This document shows positions 61,701-62,705 of a stretch of 64,000 bases of DNA, piece by piece. Within the stretch, counting starts at the first letter, position 1. Each line of letters starts with the position of its first letter. The stretch is from Owenia fusiformis (Eukaryota > Annelida > Polychaeta > Sabellida > Oweniidae). The stretch spans positions 29,762,005 through 29,826,004 of the forward strand of contig CAIIXF020000008.1 in assembly GCA_903813345.2 (NCBI GenBank), given 5' to 3'. Below the pieces are notes generated by a model. That model was given only the letters and a program-made list of their open reading frames with translations, was not told the DNA's origin and ran no database searches. Position numbers and translations under genes: made by a program.

Positions 61701-62705
61701 AAAATAACAGGAACTTCTATAGTAAACTCAGGTCCATAATACTTTATGGATTCGTAACTCATTCATAATTATTTAAATATTTACGAATTTAGGAATTGCG
61801 AATGTTCGTTTCAATGTACGGAACAAAATAGACTCTAGGCTGTGTAAGAATTCAATGTTGTTACTGTTAGAGGACAGGGAGGCAATGTCGTCCATGTAGG
61901 CATGGGCTTTCAACATCTTGAAAGCCCATGATGTAGGTAATTGTCGGACAACTGGGACAAATGACTGCGTACATGGAGTGTCAGACAATATCATATCATA
62001 TCAATATTTATTTCAAATCGGATATTTTTTGTACAATAAACATTAGCACAAACGCTATTGACCGACATAAAATGTCCTAACATGGACAACATTGCCTCCC
62101 TGTACTCTTGTGTAAGTTCTTTTTAGACCCTGTAACTGTAGCAACTTATACCAATATATATTGAGTGCATCCTTTACCAACTGGAGCTAACTCACATTTC
62201 TGAGTAGGCCGGGGATTCTATTGCCCGATTGGGAGACACGCAACAAGAGTTTTTTTGAATGCACCGTGGGGCTAATTTTCGAGAAGAATACTAAGATATT
62301 GCATGAGATCTGGTTATCTTTCAAGATTGATTGAAAAAGAAGCATTCATATGAATCACTGATGGATGAACTTGACCTCATTTTGGGACAGAACTGAAACA
62401 TCATCATAATTTTTATCTGTAAAAAGTAGTCTATCATGTTTCTACAAAGGGCTTATTTTATTCAATAAACATGGATTCAAATGAAAGATAATATTATTAT
62501 CTACATACAACGGTACACAAATAGAGATATAACTCACACAAACATCGAGTAGAACGTCCTCAATCGTCCCTGTTCCATTGTAAATGTCGATGCTCAGCTG
62601 ATCGAGAGACAATTTTTCTTTCAGAAATTGCCCCACATAATGTTGTAGCAAATACCTGCACGCTCTTTTCTTGATTGAATCGGACCATGGGAAGTACCAG
62701 GGCAT
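2248..62705 (-). CDS. ATG2: ATG2 autophagy lipid-transfer protein, 30 exons, C-terminus beyond window
   Basis: Whole-gene entry. ATG2 is a rod-shaped bridge protein that moves phospholipid from the ER to the growing phagophore, working with WIPI proteins, ATG9 and the scramblases. I recognised it exon by exon from resemblance to animal ATG2A/ATG2B. The 30 exons all have AG acceptors and GT donors, and their phases join without a break, giving 4694 nt, about 1564 codons. The start is the ATG at 62705, which opens with MPWYFPW as expected for the family. Key landmarks are the N-terminal chorein segment, a CADSC (CAD) motif near residue 1376, an acidic LIR-like DEEFCVID near 1507-1513 and a WIPI-binding-like YFTMPMGKTD segment near 1542. 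Human ATG2A has about 1940 residues, so roughly 500 C-terminal residues lie left of position 1. The gene covers more than 60 kb because its introns hold other genes and many repeats. Exon coordinates are in the six group entries. The splice sites are read by eye, not from transcripts. Confidence 0.93.
2640..2960 (+). promoter_or_regulatory. GC-richer island with CCAAT, CRE and TATA-like boxes
   Basis: Three CCAAT/ATTGG boxes (2793, 2853, 2936), a perfect TGACGTCA at 2877-2884 and CATATATAGAAC at 2895-2906 lie within 150 bases, in a stretch clearly less AT-rich than its surroundings. No ORF follows on either strand. It lies in ATG2 intron 29. It could be an internal promoter, an element's promoter or chance. 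Part of its tail (GAAGCTCTCTTTTAAGAA) recurs at 27152. Confidence 0.35.
5353..5558. mobile_element. CGTAGCC-type MITE (family B), opposite orientation
   Basis: Starts CAGGCCCGTAGCCAG and ends CCTGGCTATGGGCCTG. Interior AATGATTTTGAAA. Between ATG2 exon 27 and the lectin gene. Confidence 0.8.
6015..6085 (+). repeat. Family C dispersed motif (TTCCTTGCTGATTCCACTC)
   Basis: CGACTACATGCCTGTTTAG followed by TTTATTCCTTGCTGATTCC. A second good copy is at 9800-9880. Weaker forward copies lie at 16465-16510 and 29490-29550, and reverse copies at 5285-5330, 30400-30435 and 36445-36480. Confidence 0.65.
6184..7537 (+). CDS. Secreted C-type-lectin-like protein with N-terminal coiled coil, 5 exons
   Basis: Exons 6184-6379, 6542-6595, 6757-6936, 7072-7245, 7404-7537 join in consistent phase to give 245 residues. 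Residues 1-21 form a signal peptide (ISNIAIFILFSTCINAQ). A Cys-containing stretch and a short heptad-like coiled coil (KDLQKLQRQVKKLRKDVNELK, in two parts) follow, which suggests oligomerisation. The CTLD opens near residue 73 (SCPKHF) and continues with CYYIADSSKLMLMDRASAATYCASRG and ANLIAIETPEEQDYL, spread over exons 2-3, then TNWPFW, EWLGG and C-terminal cysteines. The canonical EPN/QPD and WND calcium and sugar ligands are not evident, so sugar binding is uncertain. Animal proteins of this type usually act in extracellular recognition or innate immunity. It lies in ATG2 intron 26, antisense to ATG2. AATAAA is at 7593-7598. Confidence 0.85.
7690..8010. repeat. ~104-bp tandem repeat x3 after the lectin gene
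   Basis: Units containing GGTTTTAGGGGTAAATACAG, ACATGGTCACGAAGGTTG and AAAGGTTTATTTTTCACATG. Not coding. Confidence 0.85.
8470..9635. mobile_element. Two nested MITEs (CAGTGGCGTAGC inside a TTAACTCATTC element)
   Basis: Inner element 8502-9334 has ends CAGTGGCGTAGCTAC and TAGCTACGCCTCTG, with ACAT on both flanks. The outer element is marked by CTTAACTCATTCGC at 8475 and GAATGAGTTAAAAG at 9618 in inverted orientation. Neither has an ORF with recognisable transposase. Confidence 0.7.
9800..9918 (+). repeat. Family C copy ending at ATG2 exon 26 donor
   Basis: Shares the family C core with 6015-6085, and the tail AAAACATGACC...TACTTACAG with 16500-16553. The tail's TACTTACAG, read on the minus strand, is the exon 26 donor. 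Confidence 0.5.
9919..11807 (-). CDS. ATG2: ATG2 exons 23-26 (residues 1218-1357)
   Basis: Exons: 11620-11807, 11028-11120, 10653-10723, 9919-9986. Exon 23 encodes SWFTQCLDFLDVIDQPILGY and ends in SCAVDYR. For exon 24 I chose the acceptor at 11121-11122 over a closer one at 11100-11101, because only the longer exon supplies PLFLPHRAMI, matching the conserved PLYLPVRVLI of the family; it then reads EHFSVSSNI. Exon 25 gives FIIDDGAIFMSNKC, and exon 26 is a 68-base microexon-like piece reading YVCVVDVGLFELSLKT. Exon 23 has a decoy 3' partial copy 61 bases downstream. Confidence 0.9.
10220..10627. mobile_element. Mariner-type MITE with CGGCACCG palindromes, 26 bases from ATG2 exon 25
   Basis: TA at 10218-10219 and 10628-10629. 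Ends CAAGGTGTTTAAAA and TCTGAAACACCCTG are imperfect inverted repeats. The interior has a block (10285-10450) of GACACCGTTTCG / CGGCACCGAAA motifs, self-complementary across a centre near 10390. Confidence 0.7.
11274..11460. mobile_element. CGTAGCC-type MITE (family B), diverged
   Basis: Interior TTTCAAAATCATGAG and right end CTGGCTTTGGGCCTGAA. The left end is eroded. In ATG2 intron 23. Confidence 0.7.
11557..11617 (-). pseudogene. Partial copy of ATG2 exon 23 with donor (61-bp tandem duplication)
   Basis: The last ~17 codons (VTELHCHLWSCAVDYR) and the donor GTAAA are duplicated with one visible change, GAAGCTC against GTAGCTC. The period is 61 bases. Confidence 0.9.
12271..16970 (-). CDS. 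ATG2: ATG2 exons 16-22 (residues 792-1217)
   Basis: Exons: 16798-16970, 15512-15783, 14921-15063, 14232-14401, 13923-14089, 12693-12843, 12271-12470. Landmarks are FPIPDLRTGQ (exon 16), PSPFSAKKVIHEGDEV (exon 17, the SPFSSKRTMYE region), MVIPGDKKEIQEF and PTKAFYELLYNR (exon 18), INNDLLMWE (exon 19), an acidic SSSDSESSDEHGYTIMD linker (exon 20), LDIIDGSLFAVTAYNG (exon 21) and HLDPTIYLSDPG with LKINLDTFRNIK (exon 22). Together they form the middle of the hydrophobic-groove rod. Exon 22 has the less usual donor GTCTGT. Copies of one dispersed repeat lie 17-63 bases upstream of exons 16, 17 and 19. Confidence 0.92.
12907..13699. mobile_element. MITE with ATACCATATTCGCCGT ends (intron 20 of ATG2)
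   Basis: Left ATACCATATTCGCCGTAATA and right GACGGCGATAACGGTATTAT are inverted. An inner section (13280-13640) shares reversed sequence with 51220-51490, including GTCATGACCTTGACATGACC-like text. Confidence 0.7.
14431..14577 (+). repeat. Family A repeat, 29 bases from ATG2 exon 19 acceptor
   Basis: Nearly complete copy, CAAGGCATTTACATTC at the left and ATAATAAAAC at the right. In the ATG2 transcript its TGCCTTG end lies just upstream of the exon 19 acceptor. Confidence 0.85.
15801..15965 (+). repeat. Family A repeat, 17 bases from ATG2 exon 17 acceptor
   Basis: Nearly complete copy starting CAAGGCATTAACATG. Its right end is interrupted or bordered by the hAT-like element at 15974. Confidence 0.85.
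15974..16429. mobile_element. hAT-type MITE with 8-bp target duplication
   Basis: Inverted ends TAGGGGTGAGACGA and TCGTCTCACCCCTA. The 8-base CAATTTAG is duplicated exactly at 15966-15973 and 16430-16437, diagnostic of hAT transposition. The interior is filled with GACTCGAATCG-like palindromic motifs and has no transposase. Confidence 0.9.
17033..17152 (+). repeat. Family A repeat, 62 bases from ATG2 exon 16 acceptor
   Basis: CAAGGCATTAACATGC start, GAGACTAACAAAATGTAACC, terminal CACTTCTTGTGG hairpin remnant. Part of the middle is deleted. Confidence 0.85.
17920..19886 (-). mobile_element. Long-TIR mariner/Tc1 transposon (DD34D), TA target duplication
   Basis: TA dinucleotides at 17918-17919 and 19887-19888 flank the element. 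The terminal inverted repeats begin CAGGGTGATCCAGAAGTAAC and extend about 190 bases (17920-18107 against 19697-19886), far longer than in classical mariners. The transposase reads on the minus strand and starts at 19464 with a helix-turn-helix pair (RQIKKAYGKAAIAERNIYRW; ISIRELAEKHDLSYGTVQRI). Catalytic Asp residues are seen in ITSDES, HWDNAPTH and LAPSDFYLYGELK, with 34 residues between the second and third. Confidence 0.93.
18224..19464 (-). pseudogene. Mariner transposase, probable intron plus frameshift
   Basis: The first part (18769-19464, 232 codons) runs from the DNA-binding domain to NAVYIAK. There a GTAAGA donor (18768) and a TTTTTCAG acceptor (ending 18598) bound a 171-base stretch with stops, which looks like a spliceosomal intron. 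After it, VLKRDLQRSLRKKRPGH fits the family, but the frame then meets TGA. The downstream part (from 18526, HWDNAPTHTA to NYVE) is one base out of frame, so a single-base indel lies around 18530-18580. It is therefore inactive as read, unless the frameshift is a sequence error. Confidence 0.8.
20113..20910 (-). pseudogene. Repeat-borne ORF remnant, EEADT...RCGC family (left palindrome arm)
   Basis: Two overlapping open frames (20325-20879 and 20113-20415) form one protein with a frameshift near 20400. It reads EADTYLFLHVSHGVGKG, RTFMIRSVDSNVIVIA, YIPVHEIARAL, MFHAHTGTDTMSGF, then LYHVMLQGAHVWGQW and a Cys-rich end CGCTKCDWKGNCKCHG. From memory this matches a family of uncharacterised multicopy proteins common in cnidarian and mollusc genomes (EEADTR-FLH, DTDVVVL, GCDT, C-terminal CGC cluster). 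The D-rich DTDV-type core recalls PIN/FEN-like nucleases, which is an inference. Its broken state and palindromic copies suggest it is part of a mobile element. Confidence 0.6.
21180..21940 (+). pseudogene. Repeat-borne ORF remnant, EEADT...CGC family (right palindrome arm)
   Basis: Inverted, more decayed copy of the remnant at 20113-20910. Its upstream part (NDNKIEFFALLATVTRHIMADDRVFVSNIEGECI, in pieces) is missing from the left arm. Then come SQEEADTHMFLDVSYGVGKG, RTFMIRSVDSNV, stops and frameshifts, MFHILTGTDTTSGFYHHSK, and an internal deletion of about 215 bases that joins LLTR to TWGQWYIVDP, ending in CGC-type cysteines. Clearly non-functional. Confidence 0.6.
22998..24191 (-). CDS. ATG2: ATG2 exons 13-15 (residues 663-791)
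   Basis: Exons: 24075-24191, 23443-23616, 22998-23095. Exon 13 carries SASPCVKLRMQ, corresponding to the ARPCAHLRHTQ region of ATG2A. Exon 14 encodes INLELGRIKSELDVTIVDRI, matching the LDLANFQADVELGALDRL stretch of the rod. Exon 15 reads QSCFSQALDE then DLHITSPMATINVR, and its split Arg codon joins exon 16 to give INVRFPIPDLR, a conserved ATG2 signature. Another frame of exon 15 is also open, but it has no family match and the wrong phase. Downstream of exon 14 there is a decayed partial copy with a donor-like end (23289-23400). Confidence 0.88.
23289..23400 (-). pseudogene. Partial copy of ATG2 exon 14 with donor
   Basis: Downstream copy of the last ~28 codons of exon 14 and its donor (CTGAATATG followed by GTAGTTATCC). 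It has point changes and indels. Spaced about 140 bases from the true 3' end. It lacks an acceptor. Confidence 0.8.
23814..24031. repeat. 215-bp hairpin MITE, 44 bases from ATG2 exon 13
   Basis: ATATAAAGATGGCAGT and CTGCCATCTTTATAAG at the ends. Inner arms GTTGAGTATTTTGTTCA and TGAACAAAATACTCAA face each other across a 16-base loop. Confidence 0.75.
24609..25765. mobile_element. CGTAGCC-type MITE split by a 970-bp insertion
   Basis: Outer element (family B): 24609-24716 and 25684-25765 are two halves of one ~190-base MITE. Uninterrupted copies elsewhere read straight from CAGAATGGT into AAAAACTGCATGATTTTGA, exactly where this one is cut. The insert (24717-25683) has ends with CTCACACAG and CTGTGTGAG inverted blocks, no ORF, several GACCTTTGACC-like stretches, and a GGAC microsatellite at 25621-25652 near its right end. 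Confidence 0.75.
25793..27072. mobile_element. TA-flanked 1.28 kb element filled with AGGTCTA / AGGCGCA motifs
   Basis: The ends are 17-base inverted repeats, CCCAGCCTATCGTCAGG at 25793-25809 and its complement with one mismatch at 27056-27072, flanked by TA on both sides (25791-25792, 27073-27074). The interior has no ORF. It consists largely of degenerate short motifs on both strands: AGGTCTACTTTTGG, AGGTCTATATTTGAGG, AGGCGCACTTTTGG, CTATACGCCT. The right half has a roughly 120-base higher-order repeat (26640-26900). It behaves like a Tc1/mariner-type non-autonomous element with an unusual cargo. Confidence 0.75.
27075..31852. other. Intronic stretch without recognisable gene
   Basis: AT-rich part of ATG2 intron 12 between the AGGTCTA element and the LRR gene. 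Short open frames show no domain, codon bias or splice support. Weak family C copies are near 29.5 and 30.4 kb. The LRR gene's non-coding first exon and promoter probably lie here but cannot be placed. Confidence 0.6.
31708..31744. repeat. (AAAT)n microsatellite
   Basis: About eight AAAT units just upstream of the LRR coding exon. Confidence 0.95.
31853..34501 (+). CDS. Single-pass LRR-FN3 transmembrane receptor, single coding exon
   Basis: 882 residues if started at 31853. An open frame extends further upstream, but an acceptor-like TTTCCAG at 31841-31847 just before this ATG suggests a non-coding first exon. Order of parts: signal segment (LLYMTLGLFIMAPIVTS, about residues 17-33), cysteine cap CPCTC...NC (LRRNT), about 17 LxxLxLxxN repeats to near residue 490, LRRCT cap (CDCRLKWLHAF), one FN3-like domain (about 573-668, ISFDEITERSFVVRW), a transmembrane helix (about 680-706) followed by KRKQ, and a 175-residue tail. 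The tail contains PLPMVPPSLPPKEK, a possible SH3-binding stretch. This architecture is typical of cell-adhesion or neural receptors of the LRIT/LRFN kind, though no orthologue can be named. It is nested antisense in ATG2 intron 12. AATAAA is at 34625-34630. Confidence 0.9.
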   Translation: MKTLRRLQNTLPNMDTLLYMTLGLFIMAPIVTSCPCTCSYESGKGTTVNCERMSLTEVPDFSTIQGEQLYEITLAYNNIVNIRDGAFNNVHVKRINFGNNPVKNISNGAFIGVTDSLEALVLHSHNIPEFPSQQLRNLQKLTHLEIRGFNIQTLKDRTFNGFSGPLQYLAIDSCNTDTIATDAFMGLQSTLSELHIINNLIQDIPGPPMRQMANLHTLDLGHNRITELYRGDLTNLQALKSLNLAHNSINRIESESFEGVEDTLANLDINNNQLDSPGELVAIRPLTNLETINIGYNQLHVIPDNNIFETLSKLKSLILDGNLISTLSKVSFVGIENELLSMSLQHNRINHIATDTFIDFKKLKELLLGAQSLKDVINENTFNGLENSLERLSMDEALLDTTHLRSIQQLSQLKSLKLGKNNIAYLPDRTFENLNQLERLELCDNQISELNQETFFGLSQSLIHVLLCNNQIATVTKCVFHQFEKLAEINMNGNPLLCDCRLKWLHAFIKENYGPLVGVLPWTCAAPENLRGQYFAQLDPTQLQCGSDVILPICKNYTVIPTSTPSLPTKYPGEIRVRISFDEITERSFVVRWSPSITTGITGWRVRISVMNNDAFIDSDPLHLDTREYKVESLSAGTQYLTCIIILKEGDYIDANESNCANVTTAPASGASKIDGNRATIIAASVSGGVIFLVLIGVLIGCFIYKRKQPKLTNMNDYEYPTFPERDQMPQQGYNSKRFTKKKGKLKDQQDNLQEGACSIDGLDNPGMRPDSAGSMGNISMISGRYYKKPLPMVPPSLPPKEKHKLPKQDVAGYLNAAMLEDEASQKTPPLAQEENVYFEIDDVAAGTIVNGKAVQDSNKDNEVNEVLSKTVPIDNVVGTMV
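34688..35060. repeat. Inverted repeat downstream of the LRR gene
   Basis: Arms of about 175 bases with the centre at 34862-34894, where TCAGCTGTGAGAAG meets CTTCTCACAGCTGA. Outer arms share TTTTTGACC, AATCAAGGATTG and AAACTTGTTCCAT. It begins 60 bases after the LRR gene's poly-A signal. Confidence 0.8.
35061..37374. other. Intronic stretch with degenerate minisatellites
   Basis: 35380-35660 repeats GATTTTCAATTGGGTA-like units about six times. 35780-36050 has GGTACTTG/ACATGTA-rich sequence. A reverse family C motif is near 36450. No gene seen. Confidence 0.6.
37375..37434 (+). repeat. Family A repeat, 3' half only
   Basis: TTGGAGACTACGGCAATATG followed by CACCACTTGTGTGTGTGACA. Lies downstream of the intact UGT stop codon. 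Confidence 0.75.
37591..39141 (-). CDS. UDP-glycosyltransferase (UGT family), single exon, membrane anchored
   Basis: 516 residues. The frame is open upstream, but the ATG at 39141 gives a clean signal peptide ([16 protein letters not shown]), so I take that start. UGTs transfer a sugar from a UDP-sugar to small lipophilic acceptors in the ER lumen. Seen here: the N-terminal acceptor domain beginning [15 protein letters not shown], then the sugar-donor domain with [20 protein letters not shown] and the UGT signature region at about residues 355-405 ([28 protein letters not shown]), and a C-terminal transmembrane helix (about 475-500) with a short Lys-rich tail ending KTKQKTD. Length and layout are normal for the family. 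It lies in ATG2 intron 12 on the same strand as ATG2. Lack of introns could reflect retroposition or a single-exon subfamily. An inverted copy lies 4 kb away. Confidence 0.93.
   Translation of the reverse strand: [516 protein letters not shown]
40031..40169 (+). repeat. Family A repeat
   Basis: Copy upstream of the UGT, with intact terminal hairpin CACTTGTGGTGATGACATAA. Confidence 0.85.
40568..40912. repeat. Long hairpin with TCCGTCACAGCGGAC stem
   Basis: Arms of about 155 bases around 40725-40735. The stem top is GTCCGCTGTGACGGAGCA against TGCTCCGTCACAGCGGAC, perfect over 18 bases. Another GTCCGCTGTGACGGAGCA lies at 40338-40355. A CAGTGGCGTAGC MITE end is at 40213. Confidence 0.8.
40913..42009. 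other. Spacer between the UGT inverted copies
   Basis: No gene seen between the hairpin at 40568-40912 and the satellite at 42010. AT-rich, with no repeat that I can align elsewhere in the window. Confidence 0.5.
42010..43025. repeat. ~145-bp satellite, about 7 units
   Basis: Units with ATGACAAGATTTTTCGAAAA, CTTCAAAATGGCCACCAGAA, AATCAGCTCTAGTACTTGAT and GGAAATCCGATGAGCGGTTT recur at about 145-base spacing (ATGACAAG at 42153, 42299, 42443, 42589, 42734, 42879; ATGACAAA at 43024). Short frames across it (for example DRGYQVLELINFW) are by-products of the periodicity. Confidence 0.92.
43040..43100. repeat. GATCAC/GACCAC hexamer microsatellite
   Basis: About nine imperfect hexamers directly after the satellite. 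One frame reads HDHDHDHD; no gene context supports translation. Confidence 0.9.
43993..46336 (+). pseudogene. Inverted UGT copy, interrupted by a LINE and truncated at the 3' end
   Basis: Inverted duplicate of the UGT at 37591-39141. The first 73 codons (43993-44211, MTGENIVLLLLASC... to KYSKIEC) are intact. A LINE fragment of about 1 kb follows, and the frame resumes at 45224-45233 with [12 protein letters not shown], staying open to about residue 425 (QAILD). There it leaves the UGT sequence and runs into intronic repeat, so the last 90 residues, including the membrane anchor, are missing. The UGT signature ([14 protein letters not shown]) is preserved. Coding similarity to the intact copy is very high, with no other stops, which suggests recent loss. 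Splicing out the LINE is not supported by obvious sites. Confidence 0.87.
44212..45223 (-). mobile_element. 5'-truncated LINE inserted in the UGT copy
   Basis: Poly-T at the left edge (44212-44232) is the poly-A tail of an element on the minus strand. The 10-base flank AGATTGAATG occurs at 44202-44211 and again at 45224-45233, a target-site duplication. An open frame of 188 codons (44503-45069, -) resembles the C-terminal end of a LINE reverse-transcriptase polyprotein, with FKGMALWNNLPPDYR and the zinc-knuckle-like CLCDNINQTTLHFLLKCPL. The catalytic RT core is absent, as expected for a 5'-truncated insertion. Confidence 0.85.
46386..47249 (+). repeat. Family A repeat split by a hairpin-bearing insertion next to ATG2 exon 12
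   Basis: The left part (46386-46498, TGTCACCACCTGCTATTTGT) and the right part (47211-47249, TTCTGGTGGTGACATAAC) are separated by about 710 bases. The insert begins with a 180-base hairpin (46500-46685, arms with GGGAATATCCTCTACAATG and its complement) and continues with GACGTCA-containing sequence. The right end is 15 bases from the exon 12 donor. Confidence 0.75.
47264..49462 (-). CDS. ATG2: ATG2 exons 10-12 (residues 476-662)
   Basis: Exons: 49355-49462, 48677-48941, 47264-47450. Exon 10 (GYRYTPGNAS onward) is a basic, low-complexity linker; it has little family similarity, but its splice sites and phase fit on both sides. Exon 11 encodes a beta-strand segment (LSYFSLVVLHEDPPP), and exon 12 carries LDITIGMLEAVECLFDRR, matching the ATG2 region around EVLECLW. 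The 5.7 kb intron before exon 10 contains the mucin/PAN gene. The 23 kb intron after exon 12 contains the UGT and LRR genes. Exon 12 ends PEYSE in phase 0, and exon 13 begins LLVF, which aligns with the PEYTEILTF stretch of the vertebrate protein, so no exon appears to be missing in the giant intron. Confidence 0.88.
47560..48330. repeat. Inverted repeat between ATG2 exons 11 and 12
   Basis: Arms 47560-47800 and 48090-48330. The shared block CAAGTATCTATGTGTTCCTG faces CAGGAACACATAGATACTTG. Neither arm codes for protein. Confidence 0.8.
49463..50811. other. Intronic stretch left of the mucin/PAN gene
   Basis: No gene, repeat unit or clear promoter box is visible. A short repeat, ATATGATAATTCA(A/G)T, occurs near 49468-49535. 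Confidence 0.5.
50812..54216 (+). CDS. Secreted mucin-like protein with novel N-terminal domain and C-terminal PAN/apple-like module
   Basis: Three exons, 50812-50878, 52279-52767 and 52922-54216, join in phase to give 616 residues. Exon 1 is a signal peptide (MALKLIICFVILKISVC). Exon 2 (about residues 23-185) is a compact domain with KIIKWKMWHRG, VTWLQIWR and VIPGDSIGVFYG; it looks like a beta-sandwich, but I do not recognise the family. Exon 3 begins with N-glycosylation-type sequons, then about 350 residues of Thr/Ser repeats with a core like TTSDPTLTSDQ, expected to carry dense O-glycans. It ends with a four-cysteine module (CANKC...CFRFSFS...NC) resembling a short PAN/apple domain, used in protein or sugar binding. 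AATAAA is at 54350-54355. It is nested antisense in ATG2 intron 9, and intron 1 holds a hAT-like element. A mucus, cuticle or shell-matrix role would be a guess. Confidence 0.82.
51098..51949. mobile_element. hAT-like element in intron 1 of the mucin/PAN gene
   Basis: Ends CAGTGTTTGCGC and GCGAACACTG. ATTATT is repeated exactly on both flanks. The interior has no ORF and is partly related to 13280-13640. Confidence 0.6.
53230..53985 (+). repeat. Coding tandem repeats of the mucin domain
   Basis: Imperfect 36-39-base units built from ACATCTGATCCTACTTTAA-like sequence encode (T)TSDxTLTSxQ. A higher-order 90-base duplication is visible: the block at 53761-53850 is repeated almost exactly at 53851-53940. 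Recent unequal exchange is likely, and length should vary between alleles. Confidence 0.9.
54945..55197 (+). repeat. Family A repeat split by a pogo-like MITE, next to ATG2 exon 9
   Basis: 54952-54977 (GTGAACACCAAATGCCAGCC) and 55144-55197 (ATATGTCACCATTTCATGG) are halves of one copy. The insert 54980-55141 (162 bases) has ends CAGTGAAACCTG and CAGATTTTACTG and TA on both sides, as in pogo/Tigger elements. The right end is 16 bases from the exon 9 donor. Confidence 0.75.
55213..62705 (-). CDS. ATG2: ATG2 exons 1-9 (residues 1-475, chorein N-terminus)
   Basis: Exons: 62538-62705, 61031-61199, 59712-59867, 58833-58935, 58161-58374, 57651-57869, 56500-56596, 55817-55987, 55213-55341. Exon 1 encodes the MPWYFPWSDSIKKRACRYLL start and the LSLDQLSIDIYNGT stretch typical of the chorein domain that takes up lipid at the ER end. 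Exon 2 carries VDGFIGKIQMTIPW, exon 3 SIQLAQECL and ENFAQTIES, exon 4 VNFTDTIIRMEHLP. Exon 6 has a Gln/His/Pro-rich insert before IRIATCAGKQELKLKVKQNE. Exons 8 and 9 encode an acidic, Ser-rich, probably disordered linker. Exons 2 and 3 are each preceded by decoy partial copies (see repeats). Donors are mostly GTAAGT or GTGAGT. Exon 9 uses the weaker-looking acceptor TACAATAG. Confidence 0.92.
56879..57508. mobile_element. Mariner-type MITE with ~110-bp inverted ends
   Basis: TA-flanked (56877-56878, 57509-57510). The ends start CAGGGTGTCAAAAAACAACG and remain complementary for about 110 bases. No transposase; in ATG2 intron 6. Confidence 0.88.
58977..59060. repeat. 18-bp minisatellite TACATAGTTCAACTCATA
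   Basis: Five near-perfect units at the boundary between ATG2 exon 4 and the MITE at 59062. Confidence 0.92.
59062..59357. mobile_element. MITE with GGATCTGG ends
   Basis: GACGGATCTGG at the left and GGCCAGATCCTCC at the right. G-rich and C-rich inner arms (GGGGGGGGGCC; GGGCCCACCC). In ATG2 intron 3. Confidence 0.55.
59403..59600. mobile_element. CGTAGCC-type MITE (family B), complete copy
   Basis: Both ends carry CAGGCCCGTAGCCAG in inverted orientation. The interior has the family landmarks TTTCAAAATCATGCAG, CATTCTGAGCACTTTTTAA and a G-rich/C-rich pair. There is no ORF. Located in ATG2 intron 3. Confidence 0.85.
59791..60144. repeat. 118-bp tandem repeat x3 containing the start of ATG2 exon 3
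   Basis: Period 118 (59791, 59909, 60027). The first unit is the 5' part of the true exon 3; the next two (partial exons 59909-59985 and 60027-60103) carry the same acceptor and 26 codons (DSIMIDSMF ... CLKQP) and then run into intron sequence TATAAAAATG. The copies are nearly identical, so they are recent. Confidence 0.95.
60461..60655. mobile_element. CGTAGCC-type MITE (family B)
   Basis: Diverged copy with ends CAGGCCCTTAGCCAG and CTGGCTACAGGCCTG, and the same interior TCAAAATCATGCAG landmark. In ATG2 intron 2. Confidence 0.8.
61116..61990. repeat. ~490-bp tandem duplication including part of ATG2 exon 2
   Basis: 61116-61501 is repeated at 61608-61990. The upstream (in transcript) copy holds a partial exon 2 at 61604-61687 with acceptor CTTATAG and codons ALNEALDSHN to QMTIP, but no donor. 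The duplicated intron part encodes, on the minus strand, an RT-like AYMDDIASLSSN fragment. Confidence 0.9.
61991..62440. other. ATG2 intron 1, LINE-like debris
   Basis: Near 62085 ATGGACAACATTGCCTCCCT repeats the text of the RT-like fragments at 61.4 and 61.9 kb. No intact feature. Confidence 0.4.

Noticed and set aside
61380-61994. AYMDDIASLSSN as part of a functional reverse transcriptase
   Set aside because: Only a short fragment, duplicated with ATG2 exon 2; no flanking RT motifs in frame.
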